This document shows, piece after piece, positions 1 through 10,135 of a stretch of 64,000 nucleotides of DNA; the first letter of the stretch is position 1; each line of letters starts with the position of its first letter. The DNA is from Rhodeus uyekii (Eukaryota; Chordata; Actinopteri; Cypriniformes; Acheilognathidae). The DNA is taken from assembly GCA_037043235.1 (NCBI GenBank), contig JAWRVZ010000475.1:62001-126000 (forward strand). The letters run 5' to 3'. The notes below the pieces were generated by a model. It did no database searches, had not been told where the DNA came from, and saw only the letters and a list, made by a program, of their open reading frames with translations. The translations under genes and the position numbers were made by a program.

Positions 1-1364
1 TACTCAGAAGCAGAGATATGGGTCTGGCTAAATGGTTGCTAGGGGACTCTGTTTGGTTGCTAAGGAGTGGCTTGGTACCTGCCAGTCATGTTACTCCAAA
101 GGCTGATTGTCAAATTTACCCAACTCCCATGTCTCTATGACTTTCTGATGCAGAGATATAGGTCTAGCTAAATGGTTGCTAGGGTACTCTATTTGGTTGC
201 TATGGAATGGCTTCAAGCTTCCAGTGATGTTATTCCAAAGGCTGATTGTCAATCTTACCCAACCCCCATGTCTCTATGACTTTCTGATGCAGAGATATAG
301 GTCTAGCTAAATGGTTGTTAGGGTACTCTGTTTGGTTGCTAAGGAGTGGCTTGGCAGTAGCCAGTGATGTTCCTCCAAAGGCTCCTTGTGAGTATGAACG
401 ATACAAACCAACCAGAATGCCTCTACGACATTCAGAACTGAAGATATCTCACTTTGTATTTGGTTGCTAAGGTGATCCATAATGGTTGCTAGGGCGTGGC
501 TAGGAAGTGTTGAAGACGTTGGTGATTGGCAGTTTGCTGCCCCGAGTCAAACGAGCCCACCCTCAAATTTCTATGACTTTTCTATCCAGAGATAGGAGTC
601 AATCAATTTGAATGGAAGTCTATGGGATGGGTTGCTAAGGTGCTCTAAATGGTTGCTAGGGCGTGGCTTAATAGCTCTCCAGTGATCCTGAGACACTCAT
701 TGGTCGCCTGAGTAAAATGAGCCCTCCCCCTTGTCTCTGTGACACTGTGCTGGAAAGCTATGTTCAATTCAAAATCCCTATGTACATAGTAGATGGTGTT
801 TCATGGGACGGTTTTCCCCATTCATTTCAATGGGGAAAGTTTGGGGGCTCTAGCACCCCAGGGGTGCAACTTTTACCCCATTTTGTGGTATGGTCTCACA
901 GAGCCATCCACCCTCTTCAAATGTGGCGAGTTTCGTCTTTTTACAAATTTCTCGCTCCGAGTTATTAATCGTCAAAGTCGTTTGCACCGCGCTTAAATAC
1001 TCTTCTAGGATTTCCGTTAACATTGCGTCTATGGGGGCACGTTTGGGCAGCTCTAGCACCCCAGGGGTGTAACTTTTGCCCCGTTTTTTGGTATGTTCTT
1101 ACAGAGCCTGCCAGCCTCTACAAATGTGGCGAGTTTCGTCTTTTTACAAATTTCTCGCTCCGAGTTATTAATCGTCAAAGTTGGTCGCAATGTTAAGTCA
1201 ATGCGTTTTTTTGGCTGCTTTTTCGCCCCTGGGGCGAACATCGTACCCCCAATCTCTTAGAAAAGATATAGCACACCTGTCCTCAATAGGCCGCACGTTT
1301 TGACGACTCATTCATGGGTCTTGGACAAAACGCCTAGGAGGAGTAGCGCGCCAAAAAAGTGTCC

Positions 1365-1386
1365 AGAAGAAGAAGAAGAAGAAGAA
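1365..1386. repeat. GAA microsatellite at D1 tail
   Basis: About seven AGA/GAA repeats after GTGTCC at the end of D1. D monomers commonly end in such A-rich triplet repeats. Confidence 0.9.
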
Positions 1387-1758
1387 AAATAAACCGGGGT
1401 CAATTTTTGGGCAGCTCTAGCACCCCAGGGGTGCAATTTTTACCCCATTGTGTGGTATGTTCTTACAGAGCCTGCCAGCCTCTACAAATGTGGTGAGTTT
1501 CATCTTTTTACAAATTCCTCGCTCTGAGTTATTAATCGTCAAAATTTCGTTTCAATGGGACGTCTATGGGGGTGTTTTTTGTTCCGCCCCCTGGGGCGAA
1601 CATCGTACCCCCGATCGCTTAGTAAAGCTAGAGCCCCCCTCTCCTCAATCGGCCGCACGTTTTGACACCTCATTCATGGGTCTGGGACAAACGCTCTACG
1701 AGCAGTGGCGCGCCGAAAATCAGCATCATTATTATTATAGGCTTGGTAAGATAGTAAT

Positions 1759-1827
1759 AGTAGTGCTCGCCAACGAGCACCACTAACTAGAATGTACATT
1801 TCCTGAAGAAAATGTGAGTGGTGCTCG
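1759..1827. repeat. K-J three-arm palindrome, unit 1
   Basis: Three arms lie in order: AGTAGTGCTCG, loop CCAA, CGAGCACCACT, a 32-base spacer, then AGTGGTGCTCG. The middle arm can pair with the left (10 of 11) or with the right (11 of 11). The spacer holds an inner inverted repeat, ACATTT-N8-AAATGT. The two pairings exclude each other, so the site could form a short hairpin or a larger cruciform. Structure is inferred from sequence complementarity. Confidence 0.9.
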
Positions 1828-1861
1828 CAGTGGCAAAATCCGTCTCAGGCCAGGTGAGGCA

Positions 1862-2340
1862 GTAGCTAGGGTAACCATGATGTTGCTAGTCAGTTGCTAG
1901 GGTAACCAGGGTGGTTGCTAGGGTGTTGCTAGGTGGTTGCTAGGGTAACCGGAGTCGTCGCTAGGCGGTTGCTAGGTGGTTGCTAGGGTAACCAGAGTGG
2001 TTGCTAGGCTGTTGCTAGGGTAATCAGAGTGGTTGCTATGGTGTTGCTAGGTGGTTGCTAGGGTAATCTGAGTGGTTGCCAAGGTGTTGCTAGGTGGTTG
2101 CTAGGGTAACCGGAGTGGTTGCTAGGCGGTTGCTAGGCAGTTGCTAGGGTAACCGGGGGGGTTGCTAGATGGTTGCTAGGGTAACCAGAGTGGTTGCTAG
2201 GCGGTTGCCAGGGTAACCAGAGTGGTTGCTAAGGTGTTGCTATGCGGTTGCTAGGGTAACCAGAGTGGTTCCTAGGCGGTTGCTAAGATGTCACTAGGTT
2301 AACTGGTTGGTTACTAGGGTTATGCTAGGTGGTTGATATG
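1862..2340. repeat. F minisatellite array 1 (479 bp)
   Basis: The array is built of 10-11-bp words of the type GGTTGCTAGG with GTAACC insertions. I count eight sites of the form GTTGCYAGGGTAAC. On the minus strand these read GTTACC-CT-RGCAAC and fit the RFX X-box consensus GTNRCC(N0-3)RGYAAC. The site match is seen; protein binding is inference. The array starts at GTAGCTAGGG, 75 bp after the start of J, and ends at the TATG before G, as in all other copies. Confidence 0.97.
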
Positions 2341-4310
2341 GCTCATCTAGGGTGTCCTGGGTCGTTTCTAGGTGGTTATTAGGTGTTATGGGTGGTTTCT
2401 ATGGCCTTATTAGCATAATTTAACACTTAGTTAATCACTATTAGCATGTAGCTATTCACTGCTAGCATATGTAGCATGTAGGAAGTCCTGTTTGCTAGCA
2501 TGAGTCAATAGAGCCAACCCCCATGTCTCTATGACGCTTAGAAGCAGAGATATGGGTCTGGCTAAATGGTTGCTAGGGTAAACTATTTGGTTGCTAAGGA
2601 GTGGCTTTTCAGCTCGAAGTGATGTTACTCCAAAGGCTGATTGTCAAATAGACCCAACCCCCATGTCTGTACGACTTTCTGATGCAGAGACATTGGTCTG
2701 GCTAAATGGTTGCTAGGGTACTCTGTTTGGTTGCTAAGGAGTAGCTTGGCAGCTGCCAGTGATGTTACTCCAAAGGCTGATTGTCAAATTGACCCAACTT
2801 CCATGTCTGTACCAATTTCTGATGCGGAGATATAGGTCTGGCTAAATAGTTGCTAGGGTACACTATTTGGTTGCTAAGGAGTGGCTTTGCAGCTGCCATT
2901 TATGTCACTCCAAAGGCTCTTTGTGAGTATGAACGATATAAACCAACCAGAATGCCTCTACGACATTCAGAACTCAAGATATCTCACTTTGTATTTGGTT
3001 GCTAAGATGCTCCATGATGGTTGCTAAGGCGTGGCTAGGAAGTTTTGAAGACATTGGTGATTGGCAGTTTGCTGCCCTGAGTCAAACGAGCCCACCCTCA
3101 AATTTGTATGACTTTTCTATCCAGAGATAGAAGTCGATCAATTTGAATGGAAGTCTATGGGATGGGTTGCTAAGGTGCTCTAAATGGTTGCTAGGGCGTG
3201 GCTTAATACCTTCCCAGTGATCCTGAGACACTCATTGGTCGCCTGAGTAAAATGAGCCCTCCCCCTTGTCTCTGTGACGCTCTGCTGTAGAGCTATGTTC
3301 AATTCAAAATCCCAATGCAATTTGATGGTGTTTCATGGGACGGCCTTCCCCATTCATTTCAATGGGGAAAACTTTGGGGAGCTCTAGCACCCCAGGGGTG
3401 CAACTTTTACCCCATTTTGTGGTATGTTCTCATAGAGCCAGCCACCCTCTTCAGATGTGGCGAGTTTCGTCTTTTTACAAATTTCTCACTCCGAGTTATT
3501 AATCGTCAAAGTCGTTTGCACCGCGTATAAATACTCTTCTAGGATTTCCAGTTTTCATTGATGTCTATGGGGGCACATTTGGGCAGCTCTAGCACCCCGG
3601 GGGTGCAACTTTTACCCCTTTTTGTGGTATGTTCTTACAGAGCCTGCCAGCCTCTTCAAATGTGGCGAGTTTCATCTTTTTACAAATTTCTGGCTCCGAG
3701 TTATTAATCGTCAAAGTTGATTTCAATGCGTTGTCTATGCGTTTTTTTTCGCTCCTTTTTGGCCCCTGGGGCGAACATCGTACCCCCAATCTCTTAGAAA
3801 AGATATAGCACACCTCTCCTCAATAGGCCGCACGTTTTGACGCCTCATTCATGAGTCTGGGACGAACGCTCTAGGAGGAGTAGCGCGCCGAAAAAAAAGT
3901 GGAAGAATAAGAAGAATAATAAATAACATTGAGGTCTATGGGGGCAAGTTTGGGCAGCTCTATCACCCCAGGGGTGCAACTTTTACCCCATTGTGTGGTA
4001 TGTTCTTACAGAGCCTGCCAGCCTCTTCAAATGTGGCGAGTTTCATCTTTTTACAAATTTCACACTCCGAGTTATTAATCATCAAAGTTTGTAGCAATGC
4101 GTTGTCTATGCATTTTTTTGGCTGCTTTTTCGCCCCTGGGGCGACCACCGTACCCCCGATCGCTTACAAAAGTTATAGCACACCTCTCCTCAATAGGCCG
4201 CACGTTTTGACGCCTCATTCATGGGTCTGGGACCAACGCTCTAGGAGGAGGAGCGCTCCGAAAATTTGGTGGTATCAGCATCCTTATTATAGGCTTGGTA
4301 AGATAGTAAT

Positions 4311-4378
4311 AGTAGTGCTCGAGGCGAGCACCACTAACTAGAATGTACATTTCCTGAAGAAAATGTGAGTGGTGCTCG
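4311..4378. repeat. K-J three-arm palindrome, unit 2
   Basis: AGG-loop form: the middle and right arms extend to 12 bp (GCGAGCACCACT with AGTGGTGCTCGC). It leads into H. Confidence 0.9.
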
Positions 4379-5002
4379 CAGTGGCAGAATTCGGGCCCGG
4401 GCCAGATGCAGCAGTGTCGGAGAAACAGAGAGAACCTACCGCCATGTCTGTACTATGTTCTGGTGTTGAGATATGGCTGATTCATGTGTTTGTATGGTTG
4501 CTACGGCACTCTATATGGTTGCTATGGTGTGGTCATACAGTTTATGGGATGATATCTAAAGACTGTTTGGCAGTCTGAGCTTGAAAGTTCAAACTCTGTG
4601 CTTCTACAACATTCCAGTACTGAAACATGGCTTGTAAGCGTTGTTTTACGGTTGCTAGGGTGCTGTAAATGGTTGTTAAGGCGTGGCTATGAAGATGGTA
4701 TGTCACTACTTATTCACTGCTTGATAGGCCGAGTCAAACGAGCCCAGTCCCGAGGCTCTACGACCTTCAGAACCAAAAATATCCTTTTAGAAATATTTGT
4801 CCCATGTTAAGTCAAAGGGTATTTTTTCGGCTGATTTATCGTAGGACAAAACGAACATCGTACCCCCAATCGCTTAGAAAAGATATAGCACACCTCACCT
4901 CAATAAGCCGCACGATTTGACATCTCATTTGTGGGTCTACGACCAACGGTGCCAGAGGAGTAGCGCGCCGAAGTTTCGTTTAGGAGAATAGTAATCACAA
5001 CA
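4338..5002. repeat. H module 1 (alpha subtype, 665 bp)
   Basis: Opens with a J element, then GAATTCGGGCCCGGGCC. Inside are diverged A-, B- and C-like monomers (headers near 4433, 4580 and 4730) and a D-like tail (GCACACCTC, CCGCACGA, AGTAGCGCGCCG), so H is a compact, diverged version of a whole unit. It ends in GAGAATAGTAATCACAACA, resembling K with its hairpin removed. This copy has private changes such as GACTGTTTGG and a TTTATCGTAGG tail. Confidence 0.94.
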
Positions 5003-5196
5003 CTAGAATGTACATTTCCTGAAGAAAATGTGAGTGGTGCTCGCAGTGGCAATATCCGCCCCGGGCCAGGTGTGGCTGGTGTTCCGGGTGGTTTCTATGG
5101 CATTCTTAGCATAATATAACACTTAGGTAGTCACTATTAGCATGTAGCTATTCACTGCTAACATATGTAGCATGTAGGAAGTCCTGTTTACTAGCA

Positions 5197-7531
5197 TGAG
5201 TCAATAGAGCCAACCCCCATGTCTCTGTGACGCTTAGAAGCAGAAATATGGGTCTGGATAAATGGTTGCTAGGGTAAACTATTTGGTTGCTAAGGAGTGG
5301 CTTTGCAGCTGCCAGTGATGTAACTCCAAAGACTGATTGTCAAATAGACCCAACCCCCATGTCTCTACGACTTTCTGATGCTTAGACACTGGTCTGGCTA
5401 AATGGTTGCTAGGGTACTCTATTTGGTTGCTAAGGAGTGGCTAAGCGTCTGCCAGTGATGTTACTCCAAAGGCTGATTGTCAAACGTACCCAACCCCCAT
5501 GTCTCTGTGACTTTCTGATGCAAAGATATAGGGCTGGCTAAATGGTTGTTAAGGTACTCTGTTTCGTTGCTAAGGAGTGGCTTGGCAGTAGCCATTGATG
5601 TTCCTCCAAAGGCTCCTTATGAGTATGAACGATATAAACCAACTACAATGACTCTACGACATTCAGAACTCAAGATATCTCACTTTGCATTTGGTTGCTA
5701 AGGTGCCCCATAATGGTTGCCAGGGCGTGGCTAAGAATTGTTGAAGACGTTGTTGATTGGCAATTTGCTGCCCCGAGTCAAACGAGCCCACCCTCAAATT
5801 TCTATGACTGTTCTATCCAGAGATAGAAGTCGATCAATTTGAATGGAAGTCTATGGGATGGGTTGCTAAGGTGCTCTAAATGGTTGCTAGGGCGTGGCTT
5901 GATAGCTTCCCAGTGATCCTGAGACACTCATTGGTCACCTGAGTAAAATGAGCCCTCCCCCTTGTTTCTGTGACGTTGTGCTGCAGAGCTATGTTCAATT
6001 CAAAATCCCTACGCACATAGTAGATGGTGTTTCATGGGACGGTATTCCCCATTCATTTCAATGGGGAAAGTTTGGGAGCTCTAGCACCCCAGGGGTGCAA
6101 CTTTTACCCCATTTTGTGGTATGTTCTCACAGAGCCATCCACCCTCTTCAAATGTGGCGAGTTTCGTCTTTTTACAAATTTCTCGCTCCGAGTTATTAAT
6201 CGTCAAAGTCGTTTGCAACGCGTATAAATACTCTTCTAGGATTTCCGTTTTCATTGATGTCTATGGGGGCGCGTTTGGGCAGCTCTAGCACCCCAGGGGT
6301 GCAACTTTTACCCCATTTTGTGGTATGTCCTTACAGAGCCTGCCAGCCTCTACAAATGTGGCGAGTTTCGTCTTTTTACAAATTTCTCACTCCGAGTTAT
6401 TAATCGTCAAAGTTGGTCGCAATGCATTGTCTATGCGTTTTTTCGGCTGTTTGGTCGCCCCTGGGGCGAACATCGTACCCCCGATCTCTTAGAAAAGATA
6501 TAGCACACCTCTCCTCAATAGGCCGCACGATTTGATGCCTCACTCATGAGTCTAGGAAAAACGCCCTAGGAGGAGTAGCGCGCCGAAAAAAAGTGGAAGA
6601 ATAAAAATAATAACTAGAATGTACATTTCCTGAAGAAAATGTTAGTGGTGCTCGCAGTGGCAAAATCCGTCTCAGGCCAGGTGAGGCAGTAGCTAGGGTA
6701 ACCATGATGTTGCTAGGCAGTTGCTAGGGTAACCAGGGTGGTTGCTAGGTGGTTGCTAGGGTAACTGGGGTTATTGCTAAGGTGTTGCTAGGTGGTTGCT
6801 AGGGTAACTGGGTTGGTTGCTAGGGTGTTGCTAGGTGGTTGCTAGGGTAACCGGAGTCGTCGCTAGGTGGTTGCTAGGGTGTTGCTAGGTGGTTGCTAGG
6901 CTAACCAGAGTGGTTGCTAGGTGGTTGCTAGGGTAACCAAAGTTGTCGCTAGGCGGTTGCTAGGCGGTTGCTAGGGTCACCAGAGTGGTTGCTAAGGTGT
7001 TGCTAGGTGGTTACTAGGGTAACCAGAGTGGTTGCTAGGCTGTTGCTAGGGTAATCAGAGTGGTTGCTATGGAGTTGCTAGGTGGTTGCTAGGGTAAACT
7101 GAGTGGTTGCCAGGGTGTTGCTAGGTGGTTGCTAGGGTAACCGGAGTGGTTGCTAGGCGGTTGCTAGGCAGTTGCTAGGGTAACCGGGGTGGTTGCTAGG
7201 TGGTTGCTAGTGTAACCAGAGTGGTTGCTAGGCGGTTGCCAGGGTAACCAGAGTGGTTGCTAAGGTGTTGCTATGCGGTTGTTAGGGTAACCAGAGTTGT
7301 TCCTAGGCGGTTGCTAAGGTGTCACTAGGTTAACTGGTTGGTTACTAGGGTTATGCTAGGTGGTTTATATGGCTCATCTAGTGTGTCCTGGGCCGTTTCT
7401 AGGTGGTTATTAGGTGTTATGGGGGGTTTCTATGGCCTTATTAGCATAATTTAACACTTAGTTAATCACTATTAGCATGTAGCTATTCACTGCTAGCATA
7501 TGTAGCATGTTGGAAGTCCTGTTTGCTAGCA
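5197..7531. repeat. HOR unit 3 (3A, D0-D1, J, F, G; no K)
   Basis: Leader 5197-5940 is 744 bp. The D block (5941-6613) holds only D0 and D1 and ends in an A-rich microsatellite joined directly to J at 6614, so the left arms of the K-J palindrome are missing. F is 6689-7371 and G 7372-7531. From 6611 onward the sequence is nearly identical to unit 8 from 20571, including a GTTAGTGG variant in J found only in these two units. Confidence 0.95.
6689..7371. repeat. F minisatellite array 2 (683 bp)
   Basis: Same word structure as array 1. It is identical in length and apparently in sequence to the array at 20649, which places the duplication after the last length change of this array. Confidence 0.97.
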
Positions 7532-9035
7532 TGAGCCAATAGAGCCAACCACCATGTCTCTACGATACTCAGAAGCAGAGATATGGGTCTGGCTAAATGG
7601 TTGCTAGGGTACTCTGTTTGGTTGCTAAGGAGTGGCTTCACAGCTACAGTGATGTTACTCCAAAGGCTCCTTGTGAGTTTGAACTATATAAACCAACCAG
7701 AATGCCTCTACGACATTCAGAACTGAAGATATCTCACTTTGTATTTGGTTGCTAAGGTGCTCCATTATGGTTGCTAGGGCGTGGCTAGGAAGTGTTGAAG
7801 ATGTTGGTGATTGTCAGTTTGCTGCCCCGAGTCAAACGAGCCCTCCCTCAAATTTCTATGACTGTTCTATCCAGAGATAGAAGTCGATCAATTTGAATGG
7901 AAGTCTATGGGATGGGTTGCTAAGGTGCTCTAAATGGTTGCTAGGGCGTGGCTTAATAGCTTCCCAGTGATCCTGAGACACTCATTGGTCGCCTGAGTAA
8001 AATGAGCCCTCCCCCTTGTCTCTGTGACGCTGTGCTGCAGAGCTATGTTCAATTCAAAATCTCTATGCACATAGTAGATGGTGTTTCATGGGACGGTTTT
8101 CCCCATTCATTTCAATGGGGAAAGTTTGGGAGCTCTGGCACCCCAGGGGTGCAACTTTTACCCCATTTTGTGGTATGTTCTCACAGAGCCAGCCACCCTC
8201 TTCAGATATGGCGAGTTTCGTCTTTATACAAATTTTTTGCTCCGAGTTATTAATCGTCAAAGTCGTTTGCACCGCGTATAAATACTCTTCTAGGATTTCC
8301 GTTAACATTGATGTCTATGGGGGCGCGTTTGGGCAGCTCTAGCACCCCAGGGGTGCAACTTTTAACACATTTTTTGGTATGTCCTTACAGAGCCTGCTAG
8401 TCTCTTCAAATGTGGCGAGTTTTGTCTTTTTACAAATTTCTCGCTCCGAGTTATTAATCGTCAAAGTTGATTTCAATGCGTTGTCTATGCGGTTTTTTTT
8501 CGCTCCTTTTTCGCCCCTGGGGCGAACATCGTAACCCCGATCTCTTAGAAAAGATATAGCACACCTCTCCTCAATAGGCCGCACGTTTTGACGCCTCATT
8601 CATGGGTTTGGGACAAACACTCTAGGAGGAGTAGCGCGCCGAAAAAAAAGTGGAAGAATAAGAATAATAAACCGAGAGGCATTTTTGGGCAGCTCTAGCA
8701 CCCCAGGGGTGCAACTTTTACCCCATTGTGTGGTATGTTCTTACAGAGCCTGCCAACCTCTACAAATGTGGTGAGTTTCATCTTTTTACAAATTCCTCGC
8801 TCTGAGTTATTAATCGTCAAGATTTCCTTTCAATGGGACGTCTATGGGGGTGTTTTTTGTTCCGCCCCCTGGGGCGAACATCGTACCCCCGATCGCTTAG
8901 TGAAGATAGAGCACCCCTCTCCTCAATCGGCCGCACGTTTTGATGCCTCATTCATGGGTCTGGGAAAACCGCTCTAGGAGCAGTAGCGCGCCGAAGATTT
9001 CAGCATCATTATTATAGGCTTGGTAAGATAGTAAT

Positions 9036-9061
9036 AGTAGTGCTCGCCAACGAGCACCACT
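9036..9061. repeat. Free-standing K hairpin between D2 and D3, unit 4
   Basis: AGTAGTGCTCG, CCAA loop and CGAGCACCACT without a following J. D3 begins directly after it (AATAACATTGAGG). Confidence 0.88.
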
Positions 9062-9443
9062 AATAAATAACATTGAGGTCTATGGGGGCAAGTTTGGGCA
9101 GCTCTAGCACCCCAGGGGTGGAACTTTTACCCCATTGTGTGGTATATTCTTACAGAGCCTGCCAGCTTCTTCAAATGTGGCGAGTTTCATCTTTTTACAA
9201 ATTCCTCGCTCCGAGTTATTAATCATCAAAGTTTGTGGCAATGCATTGTCTATGCGTTTTTTTGGCTGCTTTTTCGCCCCTGGGGCGAACATCGTACCCC
9301 CGATTGCTTACAAATGATATAGCACACCTCTCCTCAATAGGCCGCACGTTTTGATGCCTCATTTATGGGTCTGGGACAAACGCTCTTGGAACAGGAGCGC
9401 GGTGGATTCACCATCATTATTATAGGCTTGGTAAGATAGTAAT

Positions 9444-9511
9444 AGTAGTGCTCGAGGCGAGCACCACTAACTAGAATGTACATTTCCTGAAGAAAATGTG
9501 AGTGGTGCTCG
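9444..9511. repeat. K-J three-arm palindrome, unit 4
   Basis: AGG-loop form, leading into H. Confidence 0.9.
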
Positions 9512-10135
9512 CAGTGGCAGAATTCGGGCCCGGGCCAGATGCAGCAGTGTCGGAGAAACAGAGAGACCCCACCGCCATGTCTGTACGATGTTCTGGTGTT
9601 GAGATATGGCTGATTCATGTGTTTGTATGGTTGCTACGGCACTCTATATGGTTGCTATGGTGTGGTCATGCAGTTTATGGGATGATATCTAAAGACTATT
9701 TGGCAGTCTGAGCTTGAAAGTTCAAACTCTGTGCTTCTACAACATTCCAGTACTGAAATATGGCTTGTAAGCGTTGTTTTACGGTTGCTAGGGTGCTGTA
9801 AATGGTTGTTAAGGCGTGGCTATGAAGATGGTATGTCACTACTTATTCACTGCTTGATAGGCCGAGTCAAACGAGCCCAGTCCCGAGCCTCTACGACCTT
9901 CAGAAACAAAGATATGATTTTACAAATATTTGTCCCATGTTAAGTCAATGGGGCTTTTTTCGGCTGATTTTTCGTGGGACAAAACGAACATCGTACGCCT
10001 GATCGCTTAGAAAAGATATAGCACACCTCTCCTCAATATGCCGCACGATTTGACATCTCTTTTGTGGGTCTACGACCAACGGTGCCTGAGGAGTAGCGCG
10101 CCGAAGGTTGGTTTAGGAGAATAGTAATCACAACA
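9471..10135. repeat. H module 2 (alpha, 665 bp)
   Basis: Same layout as the copy at 4338, with GAGAGACCCCACC after the GC-rich start. It is duplicated exactly at +14,100 bp. Confidence 0.94.

Larger units (their letters stand above)
1..2500. repeat. HOR unit 1 (5' truncated; 3A, D0-D1-D2-K, J, F, G)
   Basis: The leader (1-709) has three A monomers, then B and C; by comparison with 744-bp leaders exactly 34 bases lie outside the window. The D block (710-1786) has D0 with its GCACCCC palindrome at 853, D1 at 1056 and D2 at 1418, then hairpin K. J is 1787-1861, F 1862-2340, G 2341-2500. D1 ends in a GTGTCCAG tail and a GAA microsatellite, a tail shared with units 16 and 18 only. D0 reads CTTAAATA where most units have TATAAATA. 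G ends with GAGTC although it follows an F array, which is unusual here. Confidence 0.95.
2501..5196. repeat. HOR unit 2 (3A, D0-D1-D2-K, H, no F)
   Basis: Leader 2501-3244 is 744 bp with three A monomers, the first joined by the motif TTTTCAGCTCGAAG also seen in units 23 and 24. The D block is 3245-4337. D0 has the shortened AATGCAATTTGATGG segment shared with units 8 and 14. The D1 palindrome at 3592 and the D2 palindrome near 3964 each carry substitutions. H is 4338-5002. J plus the shortened G (5003-5196, 194 bp) close the unit without any minisatellite. Confidence 0.95.

Noticed and set aside
717..968. An 83-codon frame beginning MSPPPC, repeated at nearly every unit (717, 5948, 8002, 14837, 17546 and so on to 62105)
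   Set aside because: It recurs because the DNA recurs. Differences between copies are often amino-acid changing (CLCD/CFCD/CFYD, AV/TV, HIV/YIV), and the frame is shifted in units 5 and 18 by one-base deletions, altered in units 2 and 14, and has lost its ATG in unit 8. No sign of coding constraint, and no domain recognised.
1053..1241. Minus-strand frames of 60-90 codons (MFAPGAK... and MCYIFSK...) in each D monomer
   Set aside because: They overlap plus-strand frames over the same bases, start at the CGCCCCTGGGGCG palindrome and vary freely. They are a consequence of a long CpG-containing, stop-poor stretch.
1862..2340. Telomere-like TAGGGT repeats
   Set aside because: The word is GGTTGCTAGGGTAACC with variable spacing, not TTAGGG in tandem; no hexamer array is present.
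3245..4337. D monomers as a SINE or MITE insertion
   Set aside because: The A-rich triplet tails and the K-J inverted repeat are suggestive, but there are no target-site duplications, no tRNA-like A and B boxes that I recognise, and D is found only at a fixed place in each unit. A mobile origin remains possible but is unsupported here.
4369..4810. Two plus-strand frames of 69 and 70 codons in each H module
   Set aside because: Perfect preservation follows from preservation of H length. The hydrophobic runs (LLRHSIWLLW) are translations of GGTTGCTA words, which also appear in non-coding F arrays.
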